NCBI GenBank assembly: GCA_025358945.1
Contig: JANYHS010000188.1
Location: 1 to 35,125, forward strand
Direction: 5' to 3'
Length of the DNA stretch: 35,125 nt
From: Acidobacteriota bacterium
GTDB lineage: Bacteria > Acidobacteriota > Vicinamibacteria > Vicinamibacterales > CAVVIG01
A model generated the notes under the pieces. That model ran no database searches. It was not told the DNA's origin and was given only the letters and a program-made list of their open reading frames with translations. Shown one piece after another: positions 23,992 to 32,326 of the stretch (its first letter is position 1; each line of letters begins with the position of its first letter). The translations under genes and the position numbers were made by a program.

Positions 23992-24015
23992 GAACTTAGA
24001 AATGAGAACTTAGAA
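23989..24015. repeat. Short tandem repeat between convergent genes
   Basis: TGAGAACTTAGAA occurs at 23989-24001 and 24003-24015, with one base between. The first unit overlaps the stop of the DUF4956-like gene and the second ends at the stop codon of the convergent yajQ gene. No function is evident. Confidence 0.6.
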
Positions 24016-24516
24016 CTACCGATAGTTGCCGAAGCCGAGGGCGACGCCGAAATCGTGGTCGCGCAGGACGCGCATCGCATCCTGCAGTTCATCCTTCGAC
24101 GGCGAGCTGACGCGCACCTGGTCCGCCTGGATGTTGGCCTGCACCTTTTTCAGTTTCTGTTCCTTCAGGTACTTGACGATCTCCTTCGCCGCTTCGATCG
24201 GGATGCCCTGCTGGATCTCGATCACGCGGCGGACGGAGGCGCCCGCCGCCGCTTCGGAGTCGCCGACCTTGAAGTTCTTCACGGCCACACCGCGGCGCAC
24301 CAGCCGCGTCTGCAGGATTTCCCACAGCGCGTTCATCTTCATCTCATCGTCGGTGATGAGCGTGAGTGTTTTTTCCGCGACGTTGAGGTCGATGTCCGCC
24401 TTGGCGCCCTTGAAATCGTAGCGCTGGCCGACTTCCTTGCGCGCCTGGTTCAGCGCGTTGTCGACTTCCGCGAAATCGATCGTGGAGGTGATGTCGAACG
24501 ACGATGTCGTGGCCAT
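24016..24516 (-). CDS. yajQ: YajQ-family nucleotide-binding protein
   Basis: This 166-residue cytoplasmic protein matches the YajQ/DUF520 family along its length: SSFDITSTIDFAEVDNALNQ at the start, RYDFKGAKADIDL, LVRRGVAVKNFKVGD, GIPIEAAKEIVKYLKEQKLK and the C-terminal VRVSSPSKDELQDAMRVL, FGVALGFGNYR. Some members bind cyclic di-GMP and affect transcription in Xanthomonas; others bind nucleic acid or GTP, so the role here remains open. It is a single gene, convergent with the DUF4956-like gene and divergent from fdhD, with which it shares a 36-base intergenic region. Confidence 0.95.
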   Translation of the reverse strand: MATTSSFDITSTIDFAEVDNALNQARKEVGQRYDFKGAKADIDLNVAEKTLTLITDDEMKMNALWEILQTRLVRRGVAVKNFKVGDSEAAAGASVRRVIEIQQGIPIEAAKEIVKYLKEQKLKKVQANIQADQVRVSSPSKDELQDAMRVLRDHDFGVALGFGNYR

Positions 24517-24552
24517 GTAAATATTCTAACCTTGAGGCGATAAGATGGCGTC

Positions 24553-25374
24553 ATGAGCGACGCGCTGCGGCCCGTTGCTGTCGTCCGCGTGCACGGACGA
24601 GAGCGGACGTCGATGCCGGATCTTGCGGCGACCGAGGAACCCCTCGAAGTGCGGCTGTACGACCGGCCGTTTGCCGTGATCATGCGCACGCCTGGGGCCG
24701 ATCGCGAACTGGCCGCCGGGTTCCTGCTGTCGGAGCGGGTCATCGAGGGCAGCGACGATCTCGGGACGATTGCACACTGCACCGACCCCGGCGCCGAGCA
24801 TCGCGAGAACATCGTGAACGTGACGCTGGCGAACGGGTCGGCCGAGGCGATCGATCGCCTGCTCGCCGGTCGGCGTCAGGTGACGACGAATTCGTCGTGC
24901 GGGATGTGCGGGCGGCGGACGATCGAGTCGCTCGCCGCCGGCGTGGCGCCGATCACGTCGGCGTGGACCGTGTCGGCGTCCGCGATTGCCGCGTTGCCAC
25001 AGCGGTTGCGGGTGCGGCAGGCGGTCTTCGACGAGACGGGGGGCCTGCACGCGGCCGGGCTCTTCACACGCGAGGGCGACCTCCTCGACGTGGCCGAAGA
25101 CGTCGGCCGGCACAACGCGGTGGACAAGATCGTCGGCCGGATGCTGATGCGGGAGGCGCTCCCGCTTTCGGATCATCTGCTGTGCGTGAGCGGCCGGACG
25201 TCGTTCGAGATCGTGCAGAAAGCCATCGTCGCGGGCATTCCGATCGTCGCGGCCGTGTCCGCACCGTCGAGCCTGGCGATCGACCTGGCGCAGGAATTCG
25301 GCGTCACGCTGGTCGGGTTCATTCGCGGCGACGGGTTCAATATCTACGCGCACGCGGAGCGGATCGAAGGCTGA
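24553..25374 (+). CDS. fdhD: FdhD, sulfurtransferase for formate dehydrogenase maturation
   Basis: This 273-residue cytoplasmic protein transfers sulfur from a cysteine desulfurase to the molybdenum cofactor of formate dehydrogenase. The catalytic CxxC is in SSCGMCGR (Cys116, Cys119). Other family marks are ELAAGFLLSERVI, GLHAAGLF, DVGRHNAVDKIVG and SGRTSFEIVQKA. It implies a molybdenum- or tungsten-dependent formate dehydrogenase in the genome, and an iron-sulfur protein of that kind appears at the right edge (34899-35125), 9.5 kb away. The last 38 bases overlap the convergent membrane-protein gene. The ATG at 24553 is close to the yajQ start on the opposite strand. Confidence 0.95.
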   Translation: MSDALRPVAVVRVHGRERTSMPDLAATEEPLEVRLYDRPFAVIMRTPGADRELAAGFLLSERVIEGSDDLGTIAHCTDPGAEHRENIVNVTLANGSAEAIDRLLAGRRQVTTNSSCGMCGRRTIESLAAGVAPITSAWTVSASAIAALPQRLRVRQAVFDETGGLHAAGLFTREGDLLDVAEDVGRHNAVDKIVGRMLMREALPLSDHLLCVSGRTSFEIVQKAIVAGIPIVAAVSAPSSLAIDLAQEFGVTLVGFIRGDGFNIYAHAERIEG

Positions 25375-26953
25375 CGCCCATCGCAGCGCTCAAGCCCTGC
25401 GCCGCACGCGTTCCGTGTTGCGCCAGCGCAGCCGCCGCGGCGGCCAGCACGGTCAGCCAGAACATCGGGATTGCCCACACCAGCCAGAGCGGGATCGCGC
25501 CGCCGTTGGGAAGCTGCCGGCGCGCCTGCAGCAGATGCAGCGGAAAGAAGTCCGGTCCTTCACCCAGCCGCGCGGCGTGCAGCCATCCGGGTGTTCCGAC
25601 GGCAGACACAAACGGTACGTAATCGAGCCGATAGCGATTCCACACGCGTCCGGGCGCGGGCGTGATGCGCTCGTAGTACACCGTCCGCGCGCCGGATCCG
25701 AGATCGCCGCCGAGCCCCTGATCTTCGAGGAACGACACCGATACGGCAAGCGCCGCCATCATGAAGCCGGCGAGCGCGCAGGCCAGCAGGGGCGCCGGCG
25801 TCCAGCGGCTGTCCGATCCCCCCGCGGGTAGCAGCATCAGGGGGATGATCGGGACGAGATTCCTGGGGCCGTGCGAGTACGCGCCTTCCGGAAACAGATA
25901 CGCGGCATAGAAGACGAGGCCGACGCCCGCGGCTGTGGCGATGCCGATCGCGGCGGCGGGTTCGCGACGCGCAAACCGTTTCGCGCGAACCAGCGCGAGC
26001 AGCAGCGCGGGCGCCCACAGCAACACCGATTTGCCAGGCGACAGCAGCAGGACGGCGAGGCCGCGCGGCACGTCGCCCGGCAGGAACGCGCGCGGCGGCA
26101 GCTGCGGAATCGTCTCCGCCCAGTCGTAGCCGAAGTCGAACAACTGGCCGAAGCGGTACAGGTTCCAGGCCACGTGCCCGCAGGTCGCGAGCGCGATACC
26201 GGCCGACAAGGCGATCGCCACAACGATGCGCGCACGCAGCGATTGGGAACGATCGCACAGCGCCGCGATGACGAAGCCTGGCGCGAAGACGAGGCTCGTC
26301 ACTTTCGTCAGGCCGCAGATTGCCAGCAGCAGCGACGCGGCGATGACGAGTGTTCGCGCACGCACGGAGTCGCGCCTGGCCTCCAGCAGGAACGCCGCCG
26401 CCCAGATGAACGCGGCGGCCTGCCACGCCTCGGAGTAGAAGCTCGTCCCGTACGGCCAGAGGACCGTGGCGCCGCCGAGGAGCATTGCGAGGAGAAACGC
26501 CGTCCGCGGCGGCGTCTCGAGTGCCAGCGCCGCGCGATGGAAACCCGCGACGGCCAGCGCGGCGGCCGTCGCGGCCGCCGTCATCGTGATACCGCCGACG
26601 AGGAACACCCACGCCAGGCCGGCCGGCAACGCCGAGCGCGGCACGCCCGCGAGCGAGGCAATCGCGCGGCCGATCAGGTGATGGGGCAGGGCGAGGAACG
26701 CGGCGAGCGGTCCGTACGGCGCGTACGGCTTGCCGTCCCGTCCGACTTTCCCGAAAAAGATCGACTGACCGCCGCCAGAACGGATCGCGAGCGTCTGCGG
26801 CACCGACAGGTCGCCCGCATCCGCGAGATGCTCGACCTGAAAGTACACCTCGAACTCGTCGGGAACCCGAAACGCGTTGCCGGAGGAGGTGAGCGCGTAC
26901 AGCGCCTGAAAGAAGACGAAGAGCAGGAGCGTCGTCCTGCGGTGCGAGCGCAT
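25337..26953 (-). CDS. Polytopic membrane protein, probable GT-C-type glycosyltransferase
   Basis: This protein of about 538 residues has some ten to twelve hydrophobic segments. After the first helix comes a loop with VPDEFEVYFQVEHL, an acidic Asp-Glu position like that of GT-C glycosyltransferases using polyprenyl-phosphate sugars. YAPYGPLAAF, WPYGTSFYSEA and SHGPRNLVPIIPL are further loop motifs seen in uncharacterised members of this class. I do not recognise a specific family, and a role in surface glycan assembly is an inference. ATG 26953 is chosen; a GTG at 26971 would add six residues. The 3' end overlaps fdhD by 38 bases. Confidence 0.68.
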   Translation of the reverse strand: MRSHRRTTLLLFVFFQALYALTSSGNAFRVPDEFEVYFQVEHLADAGDLSVPQTLAIRSGGGQSIFFGKVGRDGKPYAPYGPLAAFLALPHHLIGRAIASLAGVPRSALPAGLAWVFLVGGITMTAAATAAALAVAGFHRAALALETPPRTAFLLAMLLGGATVLWPYGTSFYSEAWQAAAFIWAAAFLLEARRDSVRARTLVIAASLLLAICGLTKVTSLVFAPGFVIAALCDRSQSLRARIVVAIALSAGIALATCGHVAWNLYRFGQLFDFGYDWAETIPQLPPRAFLPGDVPRGLAVLLLSPGKSVLLWAPALLLALVRAKRFARREPAAAIGIATAAGVGLVFYAAYLFPEGAYSHGPRNLVPIIPLMLLPAGGSDSRWTPAPLLACALAGFMMAALAVSVSFLEDQGLGGDLGSGARTVYYERITPAPGRVWNRYRLDYVPFVSAVGTPGWLHAARLGEGPDFFPLHLLQARRQLPNGGAIPLWLVWAIPMFWLTVLAAAAAALAQHGTRAAQGLSAAMGVSLRSAPRARRY

Positions 26954-26980
26954 GTCAGCGCTAGCATACACAGGTGACGG

Positions 26981-27002
26981 TCACCGATTCGGCACGAACT
27001 GC
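26981..27002. repeat. 22-base repeat, copy A
   Basis: TCACCGATTCGGCACGAACT plus GC matches the sequence at 34899-34920 at 21 of 22 positions. It lies just upstream of the membrane-protein gene, in the 184-base gap before the toxin-antitoxin pair. Read on the minus strand it would encode QFVPNR and a stop, compared with QFVQNR and a stop in copy B. Confidence 0.6.
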
Positions 27003-27137
27003 TGTGACGACCGGCTTCCTCCTCCATCCCGACGGCACGCGCGCGGCGGTGGCACTCGTGGATGCCGAGGCCACTCAGGCGGCGCTCTATGCGCGGGACA
27101 AGATCGTGTTCTGGTCGGGTGAAGAAATGAGTCTTAC

Positions 27138-27485
27138 CTACGCCACGGCCAGCACGAATTCGACTCTCACGGCCTCGTACGGGAGCACGATGCGGCCGTC
27201 GTCGGTGCGATCGATCACGCCGGCGTTGAGCAACGCGGTGGCGTCGCCATGGACGGCCTTGACGTCCCGGTCTGCGCGGCGCGCGGCTTCTCGAATGGAC
27301 ACCGGTCCGGCGCCGCACAAGGCCTTGAGCAGGTCCAGGCGCTTCGCCGTCAGGACCTTCCACAGCAGTTCGGGCGAGGCAAAGCTGATGCGGGCGGATT
27401 TCTCGGCCTTGCCGCTCTTCCACACACGGACGAAGTCCTGCATCGCAGCGCCTGGCTTTTGGACGTCAAGAGTGACGGTTTTCAC
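27138..27485 (-). CDS. HVO_A0114-type winged-helix protein, putative antitoxin
   Basis: This 115-residue protein contains a winged-helix DNA-binding core: SFASPELLWKVLTAKRLDLL, then PVSIREAARRADRDVKAVHG as the recognition region, and a wing DRTDDGRIVLPYEAV. This matches the HVO_A0114 family, found downstream of TumE-like toxins. It overlaps the end of the upstream TumE-type gene by 20 bases, so the two are translationally linked. As antitoxin it would neutralise the toxin and repress the operon; this is inferred from pairing and family. It is encoded in a mobile-looking stretch between a membrane-protein gene and a receptor gene. Confidence 0.8.
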   Translation of the reverse strand: MKTVTLDVQKPGAAMQDFVRVWKSGKAEKSARISFASPELLWKVLTAKRLDLLKALCGAGPVSIREAARRADRDVKAVHGDATALLNAGVIDRTDDGRIVLPYEAVRVEFVLAVA

Positions 27486-27726
27486 GGTTCCACCTCGCTA
27501 TGTCGGCCTGAAAGTCGGCGATCAACTTCTCCGGCGTTTCGAAAATGTAGCTACGTTCCCTGGCATTGAAATGCCGGTGGTCGCCCTTGCCCGTTTCGTT
27601 GTCGTAGCGAACGACGCACGTGCCGTTCACGACATAGGCAAGCCGGTACTTGAACGGGTGCGTCGATCCGGAAACCGGTTGCGGGACACGCCACAACACC
27701 AACTCCGCGAACACGACTTCCGACAA
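27466..27726 (-). CDS. TumE-family (DUF6516-like) putative toxin
   Basis: This 86-residue protein carries HPFKYRLAYVVNG, VVRYDNETGKGDHRH and a C-terminal EKLIADFQADIARW, the hallmarks of TumE/DUF6516 toxins of type II toxin-antitoxin systems. The conserved R-Y-D-N-E-x-GKGDHRH block probably forms the active or substrate-binding site; the mode of action is not established from sequence. It is the first gene of a two-gene unit with the helix-turn-helix protein at 27138-27485. The start is at an ATG with no strong ribosome-binding site, so a slightly different start is possible. Confidence 0.8.
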   Translation of the reverse strand: MSEVVFAELVLWRVPQPVSGSTHPFKYRLAYVVNGTCVVRYDNETGKGDHRHFNARERSYIFETPEKLIADFQADIARWNRENRHS

Positions 27727-27809
27727 AGCCAGCCTCGTAGTAAAGACACTCGCGCATGCGTTATTTTGGATCTTGCGGAATTCTTGGATGCACGAAGTCT
27801 ATATCACCG

Positions 27810-27837
27810 TTGACTCGTCACGGATCTGGTCTAAACT
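27810..27837 (+). promoter_or_regulatory. Sigma70-type promoter for the second TonB-dependent receptor
   Basis: TTGACT (27810-27815) and TAAACT (27832-27837) are separated by 16 bases. The expected transcription start near 27844 leaves a short leader with GGAGG at 27861-27865 before the ATG at 27872. Confidence 0.5.
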
Positions 27838-27871
27838 CGGCCGGATCGAAATTGTCCCGTGGAGGTTCCGC

Positions 27872-30670
27872 ATGCCGCTATTGACCCGGCTCACCGCAGA
27901 CAGGATCGCTTTTCGGAGATTGCTGCTGGCTGCCGTCATCATCGTCCTCAGCGCACCGGCCGCGCTCGCGCAGAGCGCGATCGCCGGCGTCGTGCGCGAC
28001 GCGTCGGGCGCCGTCCTGCCTGGGGTCACGGTCGAAGCCGCGAGCCCCGCGCTCATCGAGGGCACCCGCACCGCGACGAGCGACAACGCCGGCAGCTACC
28101 GCATTGAAAGCCTGCGGCCCGGCGACTACACCGTCACCTTCGCGCTGCAGGGCTTCCGGACCACCAAACGCGAAGGGATCAAGCTGCCGACCTCGTTCAC
28201 GGCCACGGTCAACGCGGATCTCGCCCTTGGCCAGCTCGAGGAATCGATCACCGTCTCAGGCGAGTCGCCGCTGGTCGATGTGCGCGGCTCCGTATCGCAG
28301 TCGGTGATGAACCGCGAGCGGCTCGACGCGATTCCCACCGGCAAGGATCCGTTCGCCGTCGGGCAGCTCATTGCGGGCGTCACGACGGCGACGCCCGACG
28401 TCGGTGGCACGCAGATCATGCAGCAGCCGAACCTGCAGGTGCACGGGTCGTCGAACAACGACAACGTGTTCATGGTTGACGGCGTGCAAATCCAGCACCT
28501 CGGCTTCGGCGGCAACGCGACCGGCTTCTATTTCAACGACGGTCTGATGGAAGAGATCAGCTACCAGACCAGCTCGTTGCCTGCGGAAGGGCCGGTGGGC
28601 GGTGTGCAGATCAACATGATTCCGCGCGACGGCGGCAACGCCTTCCACGGGAGTGTCTTCTCCACCGGCGCCAACTCCAGCATGCAGGCCAACAACCTGG
28701 GAGACGATCAGCTGGCGCTGGGATTCAAGGTGCAGAACCGTGTGCAAAGCGTCTATGACATCAACCTCACGCTCGGCGGCCCGGTGAAGCGCGACCGTCT
28801 CTGGTTCTTCTCGACCTTCCGCCGGTGGAGCGCGAACAACTATCTGGGCAACACGTTCACGTCGACGGGCGCGCAAGCCGTCGATGATCAGTACCTCACC
28901 GACATCACCGGCCGTCTCACCTATCAGGTGAGCAAGAGCAACAAGCTCTCGCTCCATTACGATCGCAGCATCAAGTGGCGCGGCCACCGGCCGAACAACT
29001 GGCTCGGCGCCAACTTCAACGATCCGATCTCGGACGTCGTGCAGACCACGCAGCTCAATTACATCGGCGAAGTGAAGTGGCAGTCGACGATCAGCAACCG
29101 CCTGCTGGCCGAAGCGTCGGTGTTCACGATGCCGGTCAATTACACGCTCGGCTTCGAGCCCGACGCCGCGCCGGATGCGATCGCCACGTTCGACCAGATC
29201 CGCTCGACGATCAGCGGCGTCTCGCCGCGCATGGACACCAACACCGCACGCATGTTCACCTACGCCGCCAACCTCTCGTACGTCACCGGCTCGCATAGCC
29301 TGAAGGTCGGCACGCAGGTCCGCACCGGCTACTCGCAGGAACTGTTCACGATGCGCGGGGATATCCTGCAGATCACGAGCAACGGCGTCCCAAATTCCGT
29401 GCGGCTCGTGAACACGCCGAGCGGCCACAATGAAGAAGGCGCCAACACCGGGTTGTACGTCCAGGATTCCTGGCGGCTTGGCCGCGTCACGCTGAACCCG
29501 GGCCTTCGGTACGAGCGCTTCGTGATGTCGATTCCGGCGCAGGGCGCGCCGGCCGGCACGTGGGTGCCCGCGCGCGATTTCGCCGCCCAGAACGGCATCG
29601 TCAACTGGAACACCGTGTCGCCGCGTCTCGGCTTCTCGTGGGACATGTTCGGCAACGGCGAGACGGCGCTCAAAGGCGGGGTGAGCCGCTACGATCGGCT
29701 CGAAGGTGTGAATCTCGTTCAGCCGTTGAACCTGCACAACATCGCGTTCCAGGTGTGCCCGTGGGCCGACACGAACAACGACCTCGTGGCGCAGACGAGC
29801 GAGATCGTGATGGCGCGCTGCACCGGATCGCTGCAGCCGACACTTGGCAACGTCGACCCGGGCCTGAAGCGCCCGCATCAGTGGGAATACACGGCGATGG
29901 TGCAGCGGCAGGTCGGCCGCAACACATCGGTGAGCGTCGGCTACTACGGCCGGCGATACAGCGACTTGTACACGACCGTCAACGGGAACGTGCCGGCCAC
30001 CGCCTATACGCCGGTGACGATCACCAACCCGCTGACCGGCCAGCCGCTGGTCGTGTACAACCAGGATCCGGCCACCAAGGGATCGGTCCGGAACGTGTTG
30101 GCCACCATTCCCGATCTGCGCCAGCTCTACAACGGCGTCGAATTCCAGGTGAACACGCGCCTGAAAAACGCGACGATCTTCGGCGGGCTGACGGTCGGCC
30201 GCGACGAGGGCGATCAGGACACCGGCGACCTCAACAACCCGAACAACCGAATCAACAACTACGGCGCGATCGGGTTCGACTCGCCGTATCAGGTGCGCGG
30301 CGGCTTCACCTACCGGCTGCCCGCCGACGTCCAGTTCGCGGGCTCGATCCGCGAATCGAGCGGGCTGCCGCAGACTCGCGTGTACCCCGTGACGACGACG
30401 ATCGTGCCGGGCCTGACGCAGGTCACGCAGAATGTGCAGGCTGCGGAGCGCGGCGAGTTCCGCTACCCGTGGATTAACCTGGTCGATCTGCGCCTGATGA
30501 AGGTCTTCAAGTTCGGCACGAAGAAGTTCGAGCCGACCATCGACTTCTACAACATCTTCAACAACAACGCCGTTACGAGCGCCGTCACGACGATCGGCTC
30601 GTCGCTCGGACGGCCGTCAGCGATCATCATGGGACGGCTCGTGCGCGTCGGCGGCCGCATCGCGTTCTAG
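27872..30670 (+). CDS. TonB-dependent receptor, Oar-like with carboxypeptidase-regulatory domain (2)
   Basis: This protein of 932 residues starts at ATG 27872, six bases after GGAGG; the frame is open further upstream but there is antisense to the toxin gene. A signal peptide (about 1-35, ending AALAQ) precedes a carboxypeptidase-regulatory-like domain (about 37-118: IAGVVRDASGAVLPGVTVE, GSYRIESLRPGDYTVTF). A plug region (ITVSGESPLVDVRGS, NNDNVFMVDGVQIQ, INMIPRDGG) and a barrel follow, ending VRVGGRIAF with the terminal aromatic residue. It is clearly related to the receptor at 9843-12722 but divergent. The ligand is unknown. A GC-rich hairpin lies after the stop. Confidence 0.92.
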   Translation: MPLLTRLTADRIAFRRLLLAAVIIVLSAPAALAQSAIAGVVRDASGAVLPGVTVEAASPALIEGTRTATSDNAGSYRIESLRPGDYTVTFALQGFRTTKREGIKLPTSFTATVNADLALGQLEESITVSGESPLVDVRGSVSQSVMNRERLDAIPTGKDPFAVGQLIAGVTTATPDVGGTQIMQQPNLQVHGSSNNDNVFMVDGVQIQHLGFGGNATGFYFNDGLMEEISYQTSSLPAEGPVGGVQINMIPRDGGNAFHGSVFSTGANSSMQANNLGDDQLALGFKVQNRVQSVYDINLTLGGPVKRDRLWFFSTFRRWSANNYLGNTFTSTGAQAVDDQYLTDITGRLTYQVSKSNKLSLHYDRSIKWRGHRPNNWLGANFNDPISDVVQTTQLNYIGEVKWQSTISNRLLAEASVFTMPVNYTLGFEPDAAPDAIATFDQIRSTISGVSPRMDTNTARMFTYAANLSYVTGSHSLKVGTQVRTGYSQELFTMRGDILQITSNGVPNSVRLVNTPSGHNEEGANTGLYVQDSWRLGRVTLNPGLRYERFVMSIPAQGAPAGTWVPARDFAAQNGIVNWNTVSPRLGFSWDMFGNGETALKGGVSRYDRLEGVNLVQPLNLHNIAFQVCPWADTNNDLVAQTSEIVMARCTGSLQPTLGNVDPGLKRPHQWEYTAMVQRQVGRNTSVSVGYYGRRYSDLYTTVNGNVPATAYTPVTITNPLTGQPLVVYNQDPATKGSVRNVLATIPDLRQLYNGVEFQVNTRLKNATIFGGLTVGRDEGDQDTGDLNNPNNRINNYGAIGFDSPYQVRGGFTYRLPADVQFAGSIRESSGLPQTRVYPVTTTIVPGLTQVTQNVQAAERGEFRYPWINLVDLRLMKVFKFGTKKFEPTIDFYNIFNNNAVTSAVTTIGSSLGRPSAIIMGRLVRVGGRIAF

Positions 30671-30697
30671 ACCAGAACCTGCTTCATGACCTCGTCG

Positions 30698-30725
30698 CTG
30701 GGGCGGGCCCGCGTGTCCGCCCCAG
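30698..30725. terminator. GC-rich bidirectional hairpin between convergent genes
   Basis: CTGGGGCGG (30698-30706) and CCGCCCCAG (30717-30725) form a perfect 9-base stem with a 10-base loop. It lies between the receptor stop and the end of the convergent amidohydrolase gene. No T-run follows on either strand. Confidence 0.55.
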
Positions 30726-30761
30726 GCCGACGTATGGGTCCGGGCCGACACACCGGCGGCC

Positions 30762-31997
30762 CTACTTCGCCGCGCTCGCGGCCGGGAGCGGGCCTTTGTA
30801 GACTTTCCCGCCCTTCATCACGAACGTCACCCGCCGGACCGCGGTGATGTCCTGCAGCGGATCGCCCGCGACCGCGATCACGTCGGCCTCGAGGCCGGGC
30901 ACCAGCGAGCCTGTCGTCTTGCCGAGCCCCATGGACTCGGCGGCCAGCGCGGTCGCACCGACGATCGCGTCCATCGGATTCTGGCCACCGTCCTTCACCC
31001 GCACCACGATCTCGCGCGCGTTCTGCCCGTGGGCGCCAGCCACCGCGTCGGTGCCCATCGGCATCTTCACCTTCGCGGCCAGGCCGCGCTTGAACATCGG
31101 GAAATTGGTCGGCACCGCCTTCTCCATGAACGCGAAGCCTTCTTCGTTGTAGTTGCCGATGCCCATGTAGCGCACCTTGTTCTCGACGTAGTTCTGCAGC
31201 ACGAGGCCGATGTTCGGATCGAAGTAGACGCCGTGCTCGGCCATGTACGTCAGGCCCTCATCGCTGACGAACGCGCCGTGTTCGATCTGCGTGCAGCCCG
31301 CCTTCGCCGCCGCGAGGACGGCGTCCGCAGCGTGCGCGTGGACGAGCGTCCGCAGCCCTTGCGTCTTCGCTTCTCCGCACGCGGCCTGCAGCTGCTCGTC
31401 AGTCATGGTCTTCGCGCCGCCTTCGCGGATGCTCTTCGACGCGAAGATTTTGATCAGATCCGCGCCGTCGGCCTTCTGCTTGCGCACGTACGCGCGCAGT
31501 TCCTTGGGTCCACCGGTCCGTTCGTTCAGGGATCCGAGCGAGGTGAGGATGCGGGGCCCGGGCAACACACCGCGCGCGATGGCATCGCGGAGCTCCTTGT
31601 CGGCCGCGGCGCCCACGCTCTGCACCGTCGTGAAGCCATTGGCGAGCGTTGTCCAGGCGTTCTCCGCCGCGTAGAACGCCACTTCGGCCGGTGCCTCGCC
31701 GAGGTTCTGCGCACGGCCGTCCTTGCCGAAGTGATAGCCGATGTGGACATGCACGTCGATCATGCCGGGCATCATCGTGACATTCCCCAGGTCGTAGGTG
31801 ACGGGACCGGTCCGTTGATCGACTTTCGTGATCTTCGATCCCTGGATTTCAACCGTGGCGTTGGTCAGCACCTTGCCGGTGCCGTCGATGACCCGGGCCG
31901 CGCGGATCGTGATCGGCTGGCCCTGCGCGAATGCGGCGCAGGCAGCAGTGACAGCGAAGGTAGATGTGAGAATGAGCCGCAGCAACAGGATGTTCAT
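30762..31997 (-). CDS. Secreted amidohydrolase-family enzyme (imidazolonepropionase/prolidase-like)
   Basis: This protein of 411 residues starts at ATG 31997, followed by a signal peptide (about 1-25, ending AAFAQ). Amidohydrolase metal ligands are present: HVH (His83, His85), the likely carboxylated Lys183 in LIKIFAS, His220 in LVHAHA, His240 in IEHGA and the catalytic Asp317 in MGTDA. The C-terminal GSLVPGLEADVIAVAGDPL is the usual return to the small beta-domain. Members of this subgroup hydrolyse dipeptides with C-terminal proline or other cyclic amides; the substrate here is unknown. Secretion suggests extracytoplasmic peptide use, as with the amidase at 32796-34517. It is a single gene, convergent with the receptor. 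Confidence 0.9.
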   Translation of the reverse strand: MNILLLRLILTSTFAVTAACAAFAQGQPITIRAARVIDGTGKVLTNATVEIQGSKITKVDQRTGPVTYDLGNVTMMPGMIDVHVHIGYHFGKDGRAQNLGEAPAEVAFYAAENAWTTLANGFTTVQSVGAAADKELRDAIARGVLPGPRILTSLGSLNERTGGPKELRAYVRKQKADGADLIKIFASKSIREGGAKTMTDEQLQAACGEAKTQGLRTLVHAHAADAVLAAAKAGCTQIEHGAFVSDEGLTYMAEHGVYFDPNIGLVLQNYVENKVRYMGIGNYNEEGFAFMEKAVPTNFPMFKRGLAAKVKMPMGTDAVAGAHGQNAREIVVRVKDGGQNPMDAIVGATALAAESMGLGKTTGSLVPGLEADVIAVAGDPLQDITAVRRVTFVMKGGKVYKGPLPAASAAK

Positions 31998-32029
31998 GCG
32001 GGGATTATAGCGGGGCGCACGATGCTCCC

Positions 32030-32290
32030 TCAGTCGAACAGCGGCTGCCCCTTGGGTTTCGCGGGAGCCTTGGGCTTCGCGTAGCCGGCGCCGCCCGAGT
32101 TCAGGCGACACCGCGCGCCGTCATGATCGCGCGCAGCAGAGCGGCAGTGTGCAGCATCTGCTTGGTCGTCCCGTTGTCAGACACGCCTTCGACGATCCAC
32201 AGCGGGGTCCATCCTAGTTTGTTCTTCGCGTCGAGTCGGGCACCCGCCTCGACCAGCAGCTTCACGCAAGCCTGTGCCGGGGGCTGGGGT
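32030..32290 (-). pseudogene. Relict C-terminus of an ankyrin-repeat protein
   Basis: On the minus strand, from about 32286, one ankyrin unit is readable: ACVKLLVEAGARLDAKNKLG, then WTPLWIVEGV and ALLRAIMTARGVA, with a stop at 32101. In the next frame the text continues as LNSGGAGYAKPKAPAKPKGQ and PLFD with a stop at 32030, suggesting a further one-base frameshift in the original tail. There is no N-terminal part: homology stops beside a hairpin at 32299-32324. This is a fragment of a decayed gene, different from the two HKCVSC-tailed ankyrin genes. Confidence 0.55.
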
Positions 32291-32298
32291 CTGAGAAG

Positions 32299-32324
32299 GG
32301 GCGTTCCGTTAAGCTGGGACACCC
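32299..32324. repeat. Imperfect hairpin at the breakpoint of the ankyrin relict
   Basis: GGGCGTTCC (32299-32307) and GGGACACCC (32316-32324) pair over eight of nine positions, counting one G-U, around an 8-base loop. It lies exactly where ankyrin similarity ends, so it may be the end of a mobile element or a recombination footprint. Confidence 0.45.
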
Positions 32325-32326
32325 GT

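Noticed and set aside
27650-27871. N-terminal extension of the second receptor
   Set aside because: The stretch is antisense to the TumE-type gene and the promoter; the signal peptide and GGAGG site place the start at 27872.
28256-29878. Minus-strand reading frame opposite the second receptor
   Set aside because: It is antisense to the receptor, with low-complexity Arg/Asp/His-rich text.
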